Below, piece after piece: positions 26,619 through 34,547 of a DNA stretch of 56,631 nucleotides. The stretch is from HGM04593 sp045646845 (GTDB taxonomy: Bacteria > Bacteroidota > Bacteroidia > Bacteroidales > Bacteroidaceae). The stretch's first letter is position 1. Each line of letters opens with the position of its first letter. The position numbers and the translations under genes were made by a program. A model generated the notes under the pieces. It worked only from the letters and a program-made list of their open reading frames with translations. It searched no databases and was not told the DNA's origin. The DNA lies in contig JAZRLO010000014.1 in NCBI GenBank assembly GCA_045646845.1, positions 1 through 56,631 on the forward strand, written 5' to 3'.

Positions 26619-27758
26619 TCACTGTTGGAATTCCACAAACCTGCTTGCACTGTAAAGCGCACCGACAGTATCCCTTTTGTTTGTGAGCGGATTCTCCACA
26701 ATATAATACTCTTTCTGCTTTTCGAGAGGTATTATCATGGATACAGCAGCATTGTTGTCCGTAACGACTTCCCATTCCTCAACCTTCAATGTGGCTCCCG
26801 GAACATATTCCTCATTCTCGGAATCCCACAGCCTGAAGTAGAGATTCCCATATGCCATAGGGTCGCGACGGATAGCGACACGGATGTTCTCTGAAAGTTC
26901 AACAACTGTGTCAACAGGAATATAATCCCTGCATTCTACCCTCAAACGAGCCATTTCGCCTACAAAGCTTGCCGGTACATTCTTGAAGCGGGCTTTAGAT
27001 GAAATATCATGCACCGTATCACTTTTCATTTCATTCTCGAGTTCAATTGTCACAACTGCATCTTTCAGCGGAGGCAGGTTCGGGTTATGCACCGAAGTCT
27101 CATCAAGGTTTACTTCCACATCGACAGGCTGCCCTGCCGCCCATATTGCCAGCAGTGAAACCAGAACGGCCACGAAAAGCACTGCACCGGTCATAAACTT
27201 TCTTACAAGCAACCTTCTGTGCCGTTTCCATATTGAATCGAACTCTACACCGAGAAGGGTCGTTATGAGCTGCACATATGCACGTTGCTTGTTAAGCCAC
27301 GGCCAACGGTAGTTCTTCTCGTTGATGTTGGCTCCGAGGATTTCGGGGATTCCAAGTTCCTTCACTACCGGGTTATAGCACTCGGTAGCACAGTCGCCGC
27401 TGTTGGGTATTCCGTCAACAATGAAGAAATGTATATTCTTTGTCCGTCCAAGGCTGTGGAAATACGATATCTCCTCCCCTACCCATTTCGATTTAGCCGA
27501 ATTCGGCGAGCAGATTACTATAAGATTCTTCGAAGCTCTCAAACGTGCTTTCAACTCCTCGTCAAGGCCACCGATACCAATGTCCGTAGGAGCAAAGAAG
27601 ACAGGTTTTATAGGTTTGCGTTCCCAGCCACGTTCACTGCACAATGTCGAAGGCATCTTGTACCCCTCCAACTTGCGTTGCAAGCGTTTGCCCCATTTTG
27701 TATCCTTTGAGTTGTAGCTTATAAAAGCGAAGTATTTGTATTGCTGAATGTTTTTCAT
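26619..27758 (-). CDS. Membrane-anchored TIR-domain protein
   Basis: This 379-residue protein starts with a TIR (Toll/interleukin-1 receptor) domain, residues about 7-150. The beginning YFAFISYNSKDT is the typical box 1, and SKWVGEEISYF at 90-100 places E96 at the position of the catalytic glutamate of NAD-cleaving TIRs (WVxxE). A basic stretch (KRHRRLLVRK) precedes a single transmembrane helix at about 188-208. The remaining 170 residues form a beta-rich, probably periplasmic region with two repeats resembling carboxypeptidase-regulatory or PEGA-like folds. Positive-inside topology puts the TIR domain in the cytoplasm. Its ATG overlaps the stop of a truncated TPR-protein copy by 4 bp, and it ends the operon that encodes two secreted TPR proteins. 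Role unknown; signalling or defence by NAD depletion is inference. Confidence 0.85.
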   Translation of the reverse strand: MKNIQQYKYFAFISYNSKDTKWGKRLQRKLEGYKMPSTLCSERGWERKPIKPVFFAPTDIGIGGLDEELKARLRASKNLIVICSPNSAKSKWVGEEISYFHSLGRTKNIHFFIVDGIPNSGDCATECYNPVVKELGIPEILGANINEKNYRWPWLNKQRAYVQLITTLLGVEFDSIWKRHRRLLVRKFMTGAVLFVAVLVSLLAIWAAGQPVDVEVNLDETSVHNPNLPPLKDAVVTIELENEMKSDTVHDISSKARFKNVPASFVGEMARLRVECRDYIPVDTVVELSENIRVAIRRDPMAYGNLYFRLWDSENEEYVPGATLKVEEWEVVTDNNAAVSMIIPLEKQKEYYIVENPLTNKRDTVGALYSASRFVEFQQ

Positions 27759-27949
27759 ATAAATCTAAAATATTCTTGAGTTCCAGGACAAAATACTCTC
27801 TCCAATACCGTTGCCGAGTCTATTCCTTTACCGGGGATGACTACACCACTGCTGCCCAAACGTCCACGGGTCTTTACATAACCCTGCTGAACCTGGGCAT
27901 AGGCGCACAAGGGAAACAAGAGAAAGAGTGATATTAGAAAATGTTTCAT
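27755..27949 (-). pseudogene. Truncated third copy of the secreted TPR-protein N-terminus
   Basis: The 64-residue frame has a signal peptide (MKHFLISLFLLFPLCAYAQ) and the segment QGYVKTRGRLGSSGVVIPGK, nearly identical to the N-termini of the two full-length paralogues upstream. After GIDSAT the similarity breaks, the frame reads an unrelated 14-residue tail, and stops. Coiled-coil and TPR regions are missing, so a deletion removed them. The stop overlaps the TIR start codon, which may mean that this leftover still serves to couple translation into the TIR gene. It is conceivable that the 64-residue product is made and exported. Confidence 0.75.
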
Positions 27950-27964
27950 AGTTGAGTGATGCGT

Positions 27965-30160
27965 TTACTCGCTGATTTTGGATTTAACAAGTTCATAAAT
28001 CTTCTGTATCTGAAGCAGTTTAGGATGGTCGCTTGGCAATAAATCATTTAGAATGTTATACGATTTCTCTAAATATTCCAAGGAACCCTGATAATTTCCT
28101 TGCCTAAACAATATAGCAGCAATATAGGCATAACTCGCTGCAACATCGGGATGCAGCTCGCCAAAAACAGCCAACAGGATTTCAAGTGCTTTATTATAGT
28201 ATTCCAAGGCTTGGGAATAGTTACCTTTACTAGAATATACGCCACCTATGTTATTATAACTCCTTGCAACATCGGGATGCTGCTCGCCAAAAACAGCCAA
28301 ACGGATTTCAAGTGACTTGTTATGGTATTCCAAGGCTTGGGAAGAATTGCCTTGATTACCATATACAGTACCTATATTATTATAACAGGTTGCAACACCA
28401 GGATGCTGCTCGCCAAAAACTACCAACAGGATTTCAAGTGCTTTATTATAGTATTCCAATGCTTGGGAATAATTGCCTTGACTATCATATACAGTACCTA
28501 TATTATTGTAACTCAATGCAACATCCGGATGTTGCTCGCCAAAAACAGCCAACCGGATTTCAAGTGCTTTATTAAGGTATTCCAAGGCTTGGGAATAATT
28601 GCCTTGACTAGAATATACGCCACCTATGTTATTATAACTGTTTGCAACATCGGGATGTTGCTCGCCAAAAACTACCAACAGGATTTCAAGATCTTTATTA
28701 TAGCATTCCAAGGCTTGGGAATAATTGCCTTGACTAGAATATACAAAACCTATGTTATTATAACAGGTTGCAACATCGGGATGTTGCTCGCCAAAAACAG
28801 CCAACCGGATTTCAAGTGCTTTATTATAGTATTCCAAGGCTTGGGAATAGTTACCTTGAGTATTATATACAGTACCTATGTTATTGTAACTCAATGCAAC
28901 ATCGGGATGATGCTCGCCAAAAACTACCAACCGGATTTCAAGTGCTTTATTATAGTATTCCAAGGCTTGGGAATAATTGCCTTGACTAGAATATACGCCA
29001 CCTATATTATTATAACAGGTTGCAACACTGGGATGCTGCTCGCCAAAAACAGCCAACCAGATTTCAAGAGCTTTATTAAAGTATTCCAAGGCTTGGGAAT
29101 AATTGCCTTGAGTAGAATATATAAAGCCTATGTTATTATAACTGGTTGCAACATCAGGATGCTTATCCCCATATTTATTCAAAGCAGACTGCAAAGCACA
29201 TTGATAATATTGTTCAGCCTTGTCATAATATGCAAGATATTCCTGAATGTAATCACCGGCCTCGAATTGCCAATCGACATTTGAACTGTCGAGCGAAGCA
29301 CGGAGTTCTATGTAATAGGCTGCCGAGTCGTTGATGTGTTGCAGCTTGAAAATCTCGAACTTGCTGTAGCAGTCACCGGCAAGGTCGGCGAGTCTCTTAC
29401 GTTCCAGTTCCTCGCTTTTTGCCAAATCCTTTTCACGCTCGGCAAGCTCGGCGCGTTCATCATCGTTCAGTTGCTTGTGGGTGCGGTACTCTTCGATGCG
29501 AGAAAGGATATCGCCTTTGCTGCCAAGCAGAGAGTCTGCCTTCAGCAGTTCACCATTAAGGATATACTCGCTTATCCGGCGGTTAAAGTCATCCAACTGG
29601 TCAAAGTCGATAAGTGAGTAATACTCTACCATATCTTTTATGAGCTTCTCGTTATCGGTGTGGTCGGCATATAGCTTGCGCAATGCGCTGTCGCGCTCGG
29701 CTTTTATTATCTTGTTCGTCTCATACAGTTCCTCTATCTCGTCCTCGCGCTGCTGTAGCTGGCGGGTGAGGGTACGTCGCAGACGGCGTTCGTTGGCCAA
29801 TTCGTCCTCGAGTTGTTCTTCGGGTGTGGTGAGGACTATCTTGAAGGTATCGACGGAGCGGGTGTGCTGCTTGGAGAGGATGTCGGCATCTACAAGCTGG
29901 TAGCCTTTCTTGGTCACATTCTCAAGGTAGTATTTCTCGTTGCGCAGGTTTATCTCGAAATTGCCTGTGGCATCACTTATGAAAGTACCCTCGTCTTTTA
30001 CCTTTATCGTGGCATTCTCTATACCTTTACCGGGGATGACTGCACCATTGCTGCCCAAACGTCCTCGGGTCTTTACATAACCTTTTTGTATCTGGGCATA
30101 GGCACACAAAGGAAGCAATGATAAAAGTGATATTAGAAATAAATATTTAAAGTGTTTCAT
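27965..30160 (-). CDS. Secreted coiled-coil protein with nine kinesin-light-chain-type TPR repeats
   Basis: The 731-residue protein has a signal peptide (cleavage likely after LPLCAYA), then a beta-sandwich module of carboxypeptidase-regulatory type (GYVKTRGRLGSNGAVIPG to about residue 95). A charged coiled coil follows at about 110-165 (EDELANERRLRRTLTRQLQ), then a helical region to about 330, and an array of 42-residue TPR_12-like repeats, eight with YNNIG and one degenerate (YAYIAA). Such repeats bind peptides or partner proteins. The location is periplasmic or cell surface. The gene lies 19 bp after its 598-residue paralogue and 15 bp before the truncated copy, all on one probable transcript ending with the TIR gene. 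The repeats are nearly identical at DNA level, suggesting recent expansion. Confidence 0.85.
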   Translation of the reverse strand: MKHFKYLFLISLLSLLPLCAYAQIQKGYVKTRGRLGSNGAVIPGKGIENATIKVKDEGTFISDATGNFEINLRNEKYYLENVTKKGYQLVDADILSKQHTRSVDTFKIVLTTPEEQLEDELANERRLRRTLTRQLQQREDEIEELYETNKIIKAERDSALRKLYADHTDNEKLIKDMVEYYSLIDFDQLDDFNRRISEYILNGELLKADSLLGSKGDILSRIEEYRTHKQLNDDERAELAEREKDLAKSEELERKRLADLAGDCYSKFEIFKLQHINDSAAYYIELRASLDSSNVDWQFEAGDYIQEYLAYYDKAEQYYQCALQSALNKYGDKHPDVATSYNNIGFIYSTQGNYSQALEYFNKALEIWLAVFGEQHPSVATCYNNIGGVYSSQGNYSQALEYYNKALEIRLVVFGEHHPDVALSYNNIGTVYNTQGNYSQALEYYNKALEIRLAVFGEQHPDVATCYNNIGFVYSSQGNYSQALECYNKDLEILLVVFGEQHPDVANSYNNIGGVYSSQGNYSQALEYLNKALEIRLAVFGEQHPDVALSYNNIGTVYDSQGNYSQALEYYNKALEILLVVFGEQHPGVATCYNNIGTVYGNQGNSSQALEYHNKSLEIRLAVFGEQHPDVARSYNNIGGVYSSKGNYSQALEYYNKALEILLAVFGELHPDVAASYAYIAAILFRQGNYQGSLEYLEKSYNILNDLLPSDHPKLLQIQKIYELVKSKISE
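28084..29220 (-). repeat. Nine tandem 126-bp units encoding TPR repeats
   Basis: The motif encoding HPDVA..YNNIG recurs every 126 bp (near 28140, 28266, 28392, 28518, 28644, 28770, 28896, 29022 and 29148 on the plus strand). Units differ at only a few positions. Two superimposed periodicities are visible in the protein: LAVFG alternates with LVVFG, while the residue after YNNIG follows F, G, T, F, G, T, T, G. This indicates repeated unequal exchange of two- and three-unit blocks. Confidence 0.9.
29270..30110 (-). repeat. Long direct repeat, copy 1 (shared with 31070-31930)
   Basis: The 5' part of the 731-residue TPR gene is closely similar at DNA level to that of the neighbouring 598-residue gene, in the same orientation and about 1.8 kb apart. 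Long runs are identical, for example around 29590-29700 compared with 31390-31500. The similarity covers the beta module, coiled coil and helical region and fades where the TPR arrays begin. Confidence 0.85.
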
Positions 30161-30179
30161 AACTAAAGGTGCATGATTA

Positions 30180-31976
30180 TCACAGTGTTTCGGATTTCAA
30201 TTCATCTATACGTTTTTTTATTGTCTTGACTTTCCAGTTATCTTCTGGCAGATATTTCTTCATAATTCCGTAGGATCTGTTATAATATTCCAAAGCCTTG
30301 TATTTCTCGTTTAGGAAATTCAACATGTATGCTATATTATTGTAGCATTCACCAATTGTAGGGTGTTCTGCGCCATATACTGCTTGATATGTTTCCAATG
30401 ATTTTTGCATATATTCCAGTGCTTTCTGATAGTTGCCATTGGCAAAATGTGTTACCCCGAAACCGGAATAACACCTTGCAATATCGGGATGTTTGCCACC
30501 AAAGTTCTTCATCCAAATATTCAATGCCCTATCGTAATATTCTAACGCTTTATCATTTTCACCCATACAATAGTACAAATAACCGATATTGTAATAGGAA
30601 AAAGCAATGTCATAATGTTCTTCTTTATATATTGCCAATCTGATTTCAAGTGACTTCTCGGCATATTCCATAGCTTTAGTATAACTCCCCGATTTCTGGT
30701 ATACAACACCTATATTATTATATACAAGTGCCACATCACGATGTTTTTCACCAAATTCCGCGAGTAACAAAGACAAGGATTTGAAGTAGCTTTTCAAAGC
30801 TTCATCATAATGGTCGAGAGCCGAATGTACCAACCCTACATTAAGGTACGGCATTGCACTGCAATTATCTATTTCAATCGCTTTATCATAGTATTCCAAC
30901 GCCACAGAATATTCTCCACAAAAATAGTTGGACAAACCAATGTTATTATAACATGTACTCACCTTCTTTGATTTTTCTCCGTAAAATTTCAATGCAGAGT
31001 CCAGAGCAAGGTTATAATAAGAGATAGCCTTGTCATAATCGGCAATATATTCATCAAGGAATATTCCTGCATCAAGTTGCCAATCGACATTTGAACTGTC
31101 GAGCGAAGCACGAAGTTCTATGTAATAGGCTGCCGAGTCGTTGAGGTGTTGCAGCTTGAAAATCTCGAACTTGCTGTAGCAGTCGCTGGCAATATCTTCG
31201 AGTTCCTTGCCGGTGAGCTCCTCGTTTTTTGCAGCTTCCTTTTCGCGTTCGTCAAGCTCGGCACGCTCTTTTTTGTTTATCTCTACATGCTTGCGAAACC
31301 GCTCTATACGTGCATGAATATCCCCCTTACTGTTAATCATTGAGTCAGCCTTTGTCAGTTCACCATTAAGGATATAGTCGCTTATACGGCGGTTAAAGTC
31401 ATCCAACTGGTCAAAGTCGATAAGTGAGTAATACTCTACCATATCTTTTATGAGCTTCTCGTTATCGGTGTGGTCGGCATATAGCTTGCGCAATGCGCTG
31501 TCGCGCTCGGCCTTTATTATCTTGTTTGTTTCATATAGTGCTTCTATCTCATCCTCGCGTTGCTGTAGCTGGCGGGTGAGGGTGCGGCGCAGCTTGCGCT
31601 CACTGGCGAGCTCGTCCTCGAGCTGCTGCTCGGGGGTGGTAAGGACTATCTTGAAGGTATCAACGGAGCGGGTGTACTGCTTGGAGAGAATATCGGCATC
31701 TACAAGATGGTAGCCTTTCTTGTTTACATTTTCAAGATAGTATTTCTCGTTGCGCAGGTTTATCTCGAAATTGCCTGTGGCATCACTTATGAAAGAACCC
31801 TCCTCTTTTACCTTTATCGTGGCATTCTCTATACCTTTACCGGGGATGACTGCACCATTGCTGCCCAAACGCCCACGTGTCTTTACATAACCTTTTTGTA
31901 CCTGGGCCATGATGTGGCACGGGTACAATAAAAAGAGAAGCAGTACAAGTATGCCCGTAGCTCTATGTTTTGACAT
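30180..31976 (-). CDS. Secreted coiled-coil TPR protein, paralogue of the downstream gene
   Basis: The 598-residue protein has the same layout as its neighbour: signal peptide, beta module GYVKTRGRLGSNG, coiled coil, helical region, then about seven TPR units. Here the TPRs are diverged from each other (for example YNNIGLSNYFCGEYSVALEYYDKAIEI and YNNIGVVYQKSGSYTKAMEYAEKSLEI), unlike the homogenised array downstream. The N-terminal 300 residues are nearly the same in both proteins, so the conserved part probably docks to a common partner while the TPR part varies. It is the first gene of the four-member group that ends with the TIR protein. I could not assign a convincing promoter in the 344 bp upstream. 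Confidence 0.85.
   Translation of the reverse strand: MSKHRATGILVLLLFLLYPCHIMAQVQKGYVKTRGRLGSNGAVIPGKGIENATIKVKEEGSFISDATGNFEINLRNEKYYLENVNKKGYHLVDADILSKQYTRSVDTFKIVLTTPEQQLEDELASERKLRRTLTRQLQQREDEIEALYETNKIIKAERDSALRKLYADHTDNEKLIKDMVEYYSLIDFDQLDDFNRRISDYILNGELTKADSMINSKGDIHARIERFRKHVEINKKERAELDEREKEAAKNEELTGKELEDIASDCYSKFEIFKLQHLNDSAAYYIELRASLDSSNVDWQLDAGIFLDEYIADYDKAISYYNLALDSALKFYGEKSKKVSTCYNNIGLSNYFCGEYSVALEYYDKAIEIDNCSAMPYLNVGLVHSALDHYDEALKSYFKSLSLLLAEFGEKHRDVALVYNNIGVVYQKSGSYTKAMEYAEKSLEIRLAIYKEEHYDIAFSYYNIGYLYYCMGENDKALEYYDRALNIWMKNFGGKHPDIARCYSGFGVTHFANGNYQKALEYMQKSLETYQAVYGAEHPTIGECYNNIAYMLNFLNEKYKALEYYNRSYGIMKKYLPEDNWKVKTIKKRIDELKSETL
31070..31930 (-). repeat. Long direct repeat, copy 2 (shared with 29270-30110)
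   Basis: Partner of the repeat at 29270-30110. Recombination between the two would delete about 1.8 kb and fuse the TPR genes. The truncated third copy at 27755-27949 shows that such loss has probably already happened once. Confidence 0.8.
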
Positions 31977-32130
31977 TGCTGTTTAAGAAGTTGTCTAAAT
32001 TTCTAAAAAGTATTTTCTTGTAGAAGCGGGTTTCGTCTATTTCGTCATTTTCTATATTCAAAAATGCCTGTTTTTGCTCTATAAAAAATTTTGCGATATA
32101 AATATAAACAGCTTCTAAATTTTCCGCCAA
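31963..32130 (-). CDS. Possible 55-aa leader ORF upstream of the TPR operon
   Basis: A frame beginning with TTG at 32130 runs 55 codons and ends 14 bases inside the first TPR gene. The sequence (AENLEAVYIYIAKFFIEQ, then NIENDEIDETRFYKKILF) has a protein-like balance of charged and hydrophobic residues. It has no ATG and is AT-rich, so it may be a chance frame or a remnant. The rest of the 344-bp gap (32131-32265) shows nothing recognisable. Confidence 0.2.
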   Translation of the reverse strand: MAENLEAVYIYIAKFFIEQKQAFLNIENDEIDETRFYKKILFRNLDNFLNSNVKT

Positions 32131-32265
32131 AATAACGAATTAATGGCTAAACTGCAAACAAACACTAATTAATTGGTTATAATTTATAAAGTTCCTTAAT
32201 ATCCTACATGTTTCTGCAGTATCCTCCGGTTTGTAAAAATACTCTTGCAGAAAAAGTGGAATAGT

Positions 32266-32297
32266 GTTGCAGATGCGAAGAGAAATTCTTATTTTTG
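32266..32297 (+). promoter_or_regulatory. Probable promoter of the HAD phosphatase gene
   Basis: TATTTTTG at 32290-32297 matches the -7 consensus. GTTGC at 32266-32270 is a weak -33 element at 19 bp spacing. The start codon at 32321 lies 23 bp downstream. Confidence 0.55.
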
Positions 32298-32320
32298 GAA
32301 AAAACTAACCATAATATACC

Positions 32321-32767
32321 ATGAACAGGAAAAGACTCTTTTTCGACATGGACGGAGTCCTGGTCGATTTCGGATCGGGCATAGCCAAGCTGAGCGAGGA
32401 GACCAAGAAAGAATACGAAGGACGTCTGGATGAGGTTCCGGGCATATTTTCGCTGATGGAACCTGCCAATGGAGCCATAGAGACGGTACATCTCCTCTCA
32501 AAGCATTTCGACGTCTATATTCTCTCCACATCCCCCTGGAACAACCCAACTGCCGCCAGTGACAAAATAGAATGGGTAAAGAAATACTTCAGCGACATCT
32601 TTCACAAAAGGGTAATACTGACGCACCGCAAGGACCTTGTAATGGGCGACTACCTGATTGATGACCGCGGAAAGAACGGCGCAAGTGAATTCCAGGGCGA
32701 ATGGATACAGCTCGGTTCCGAGAAATTCCCCGATTTCGACGCCATACTGCGCTACTTGCTGATGTAA
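32321..32767 (+). CDS. 5'(3')-deoxyribonucleotidase-like HAD phosphatase
   Basis: The 148-residue protein begins with the HAD motif I FFDMDGVLVDF (nucleophile D9 and acid/base D11 by position). It has motif II in ILSTSPWNNP and motif IV acidic residues in DYLIDDRGKNG. The small size and the STSPW segment are typical of the NT5C type 5'(3')-deoxyribonucleotidases, which dephosphorylate dUMP/dTMP-type nucleotides and limit nucleotide pools. It is monocistronic as far as visible, between the divergent TPR operon and the TenI-like gene 150 bp downstream. Confidence 0.87.
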   Translation: MNRKRLFFDMDGVLVDFGSGIAKLSEETKKEYEGRLDEVPGIFSLMEPANGAIETVHLLSKHFDVYILSTSPWNNPTAASDKIEWVKKYFSDIFHKRVILTHRKDLVMGDYLIDDRGKNGASEFQGEWIQLGSEKFPDFDAILRYLLM

Positions 32768-32917
32768 CAGGCCGCCAATTGTGCGCCCAGCCATGCCCGA
32801 AACAATAAAAGAGCAAAAATATCGAACCGACGGGCAATAAATGTCGTTATATTGACAAGCGGTATCATAAAAATTATTAATTTTGCAGAGAATTTACACA
32901 AAACATCAGAAATTGCT

Positions 32918-33502
32918 ATGAAATTGGCTGTAGTCACAAGACCTACATTTTTTGTAGAAGAGGACAAAATCATCACGCGCCTCTTCGAAGAAGGTCTGGA
33001 TTTCCTTTTCTTATATAAGGAATATCCTCACCCGCAGTTTGTCGAGCGATTGCTCAGCCTGATTCCTAAAAAATACCACAAGCGCATATTCTCCAGCAGC
33101 GGAAGACTTATGCAGGAGTACAAGCTTGCCGGAACACTTTTCCCGCTTGGTTCAAACCCTCCCATGGGCCATGAGAAGGGCAAGATTGTGGGCTATGCCA
33201 ACAATCTCCAGCATTTGAAGGAACTCAGAAAAACATATGATATAGTATGCTTCGGACCTCTTGGCCGCACATTCAGCCAGAGTTCGGAACTCAACGAAAT
33301 AGGCAGCAAGGTGATAAACAAGAATACCTGGGCCTTCGGAGATTTGGACGAAGCAAACATGAAGAGACTCACCAAATACGGTTTCGGGGGAATCATACTC
33401 GACAACCAGGTATGGGAGAATTTCGATTCATGCCGTTCGACAGACTATACGGAACTCGTCAACCGTTTCAAGAGAATAAAGAAATTCGTTGACAAGCTTT
33501 AA
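32918..33502 (+). CDS. Thiamine phosphate synthase/TenI-like superfamily protein
   Basis: I start the gene at the ATG at 32918 (194 residues, MKLAVVTRPTFF), because a -7-like TAATTTTG lies at 32878-32885, inside the longer open frame that begins at 32852. The product looks like a TIM-barrel TMP-synthase relative: EGLDFLFLYKEYPH and later FGPLGRTFSQ and YGFGGIILD correspond to family strands. The classical pyrophosphate-binding and thiazole-binding signatures (such as GPGTPL-type loops) are not evident. It may therefore be a divergent homologue with another role. No thiamine genes or TPP riboswitch are nearby. It lies 44 bp before prs. Confidence 0.65.
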   Translation: MKLAVVTRPTFFVEEDKIITRLFEEGLDFLFLYKEYPHPQFVERLLSLIPKKYHKRIFSSSGRLMQEYKLAGTLFPLGSNPPMGHEKGKIVGYANNLQHLKELRKTYDIVCFGPLGRTFSQSSELNEIGSKVINKNTWAFGDLDEANMKRLTKYGFGGIILDNQVWENFDSCRSTDYTELVNRFKRIKKFVDKL

Positions 33503-33545
33503 ACAAAGAAAACAAAGGATAAACAAACTAATTAATATCACAATT

Positions 33546-34481
33546 ATGAACAATACCCCGTACATGGTATTTGCAGGTACGAAATCGCGTTACCTTGCAG
33601 AAGAGATTTGTAAAGAACTCGGTTGTGAACTCGGACAGATGAACACCACTCATTTCGCCGATGGTGAGTTCGCCGTTTCATACGAAGAATCAATCCGCGG
33701 TAAGAACGTATTCCTCGTCCAGTCAACATTCCCCAATTCAGACAACCTCATGGAGCTTTTGCTCATGGTTGATGCGGCAAAGCGCGCATCGGCAAAGAGC
33801 ATCGTTGCAGTAATGCCATATTTCGGCTGGGCACGTCAGGATCGCAAGGACAAGCCACGTGTATCTATAGGCGCAAAGCTTGTTGCCGACCTTTTGAGCG
33901 TTGCAGGCGTAAACCGCGTTATCACCATGGATCTCCATGCCGACCAGATACAGGGCTTCTTCGACATTCCCGTTGACCACCTCTATGCATCAATGGTGTT
34001 CATCCCATACATAAAGTCCCTCAACCTCGAGGATCTCGTGATTGCCACACCCGACGTCGGCGGTTCAAAGCGTGCCAGCGCATATGCAAAGTGCCTCGGC
34101 GTACCTCTGGTACTCTGCCACAAGACACGTGCAAAGGCAAATGTGGTTGACACAATGCAGATAATCGGTGATGTACAGGACAAGAACGTAGTACTTGTCG
34201 ATGACATCGTTGACACAGCAGGTACAATTTCAAAGGCCGCAGACCTGATGATGCAGAACGGAGCAAAGTCAGTACGCGCAATCGCATCACACTGCATCAT
34301 GTCAGGCAACGCGTCGGAGCGTGTACGCGAATCTTCAATGACAGAGATCGTGTTCACAAACAGTATCCCTTACGACCGCGGTTGCCCCAAGGTAAAGCAG
34401 CTCTCTATTGCACACGGTTTCGCCGAGGCAATCAAATGCGTGCTCAACAACCAGTCAATAAGCATGCACTACATTTGCTGA
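33546..34481 (+). CDS. prs: Ribose-phosphate pyrophosphokinase
   Basis: The start at 33546 (MNNTPYMVFAGTKSRYLAEEIC) gives 311 residues, the normal length of class I PRPP synthetase. The longer frame from 33489 only adds low-complexity sequence. It makes PRPP from ribose 5-phosphate and ATP for purine, pyrimidine, His and Trp synthesis. The catalytic flexible loop and ATP site (PYFGWARQDRKDKPR), the metal/ATP-binding DLHADQIQGFF segment and the ribose-phosphate loop VVLVDDIVDTAGT are all present. The original hairpin terminator has been split by an IS element inserted 27 bp after the stop codon. Confidence 0.97.
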   Translation: MNNTPYMVFAGTKSRYLAEEICKELGCELGQMNTTHFADGEFAVSYEESIRGKNVFLVQSTFPNSDNLMELLLMVDAAKRASAKSIVAVMPYFGWARQDRKDKPRVSIGAKLVADLLSVAGVNRVITMDLHADQIQGFFDIPVDHLYASMVFIPYIKSLNLEDLVIATPDVGGSKRASAYAKCLGVPLVLCHKTRAKANVVDTMQIIGDVQDKNVVLVDDIVDTAGTISKAADLMMQNGAKSVRAIASHCIMSGNASERVRESSMTEIVFTNSIPYDRGCPKVKQLSIAHGFAEAIKCVLNNQSISMHYIC

Positions 34482-34547
34482 TAATTTAAAGGAGAGATAA
34501 AGAACATATGATCTGACCCCAAAAAGTTGGACGGATTAATAAAAGTA

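Noticed and set aside
28084..29220. CRISPR-like appearance of the regular repeats
   Set aside because: Period is 126 bp with no unique spacers, and the repeats encode TPR motifs in frame; no cas genes are present.
28322..29284. 320-codon frame on the plus strand in the TPR repeat region
   Set aside because: It is a repeat-driven antisense frame: 126 is divisible by three, so any stop-free frame in one unit stays open through all units.
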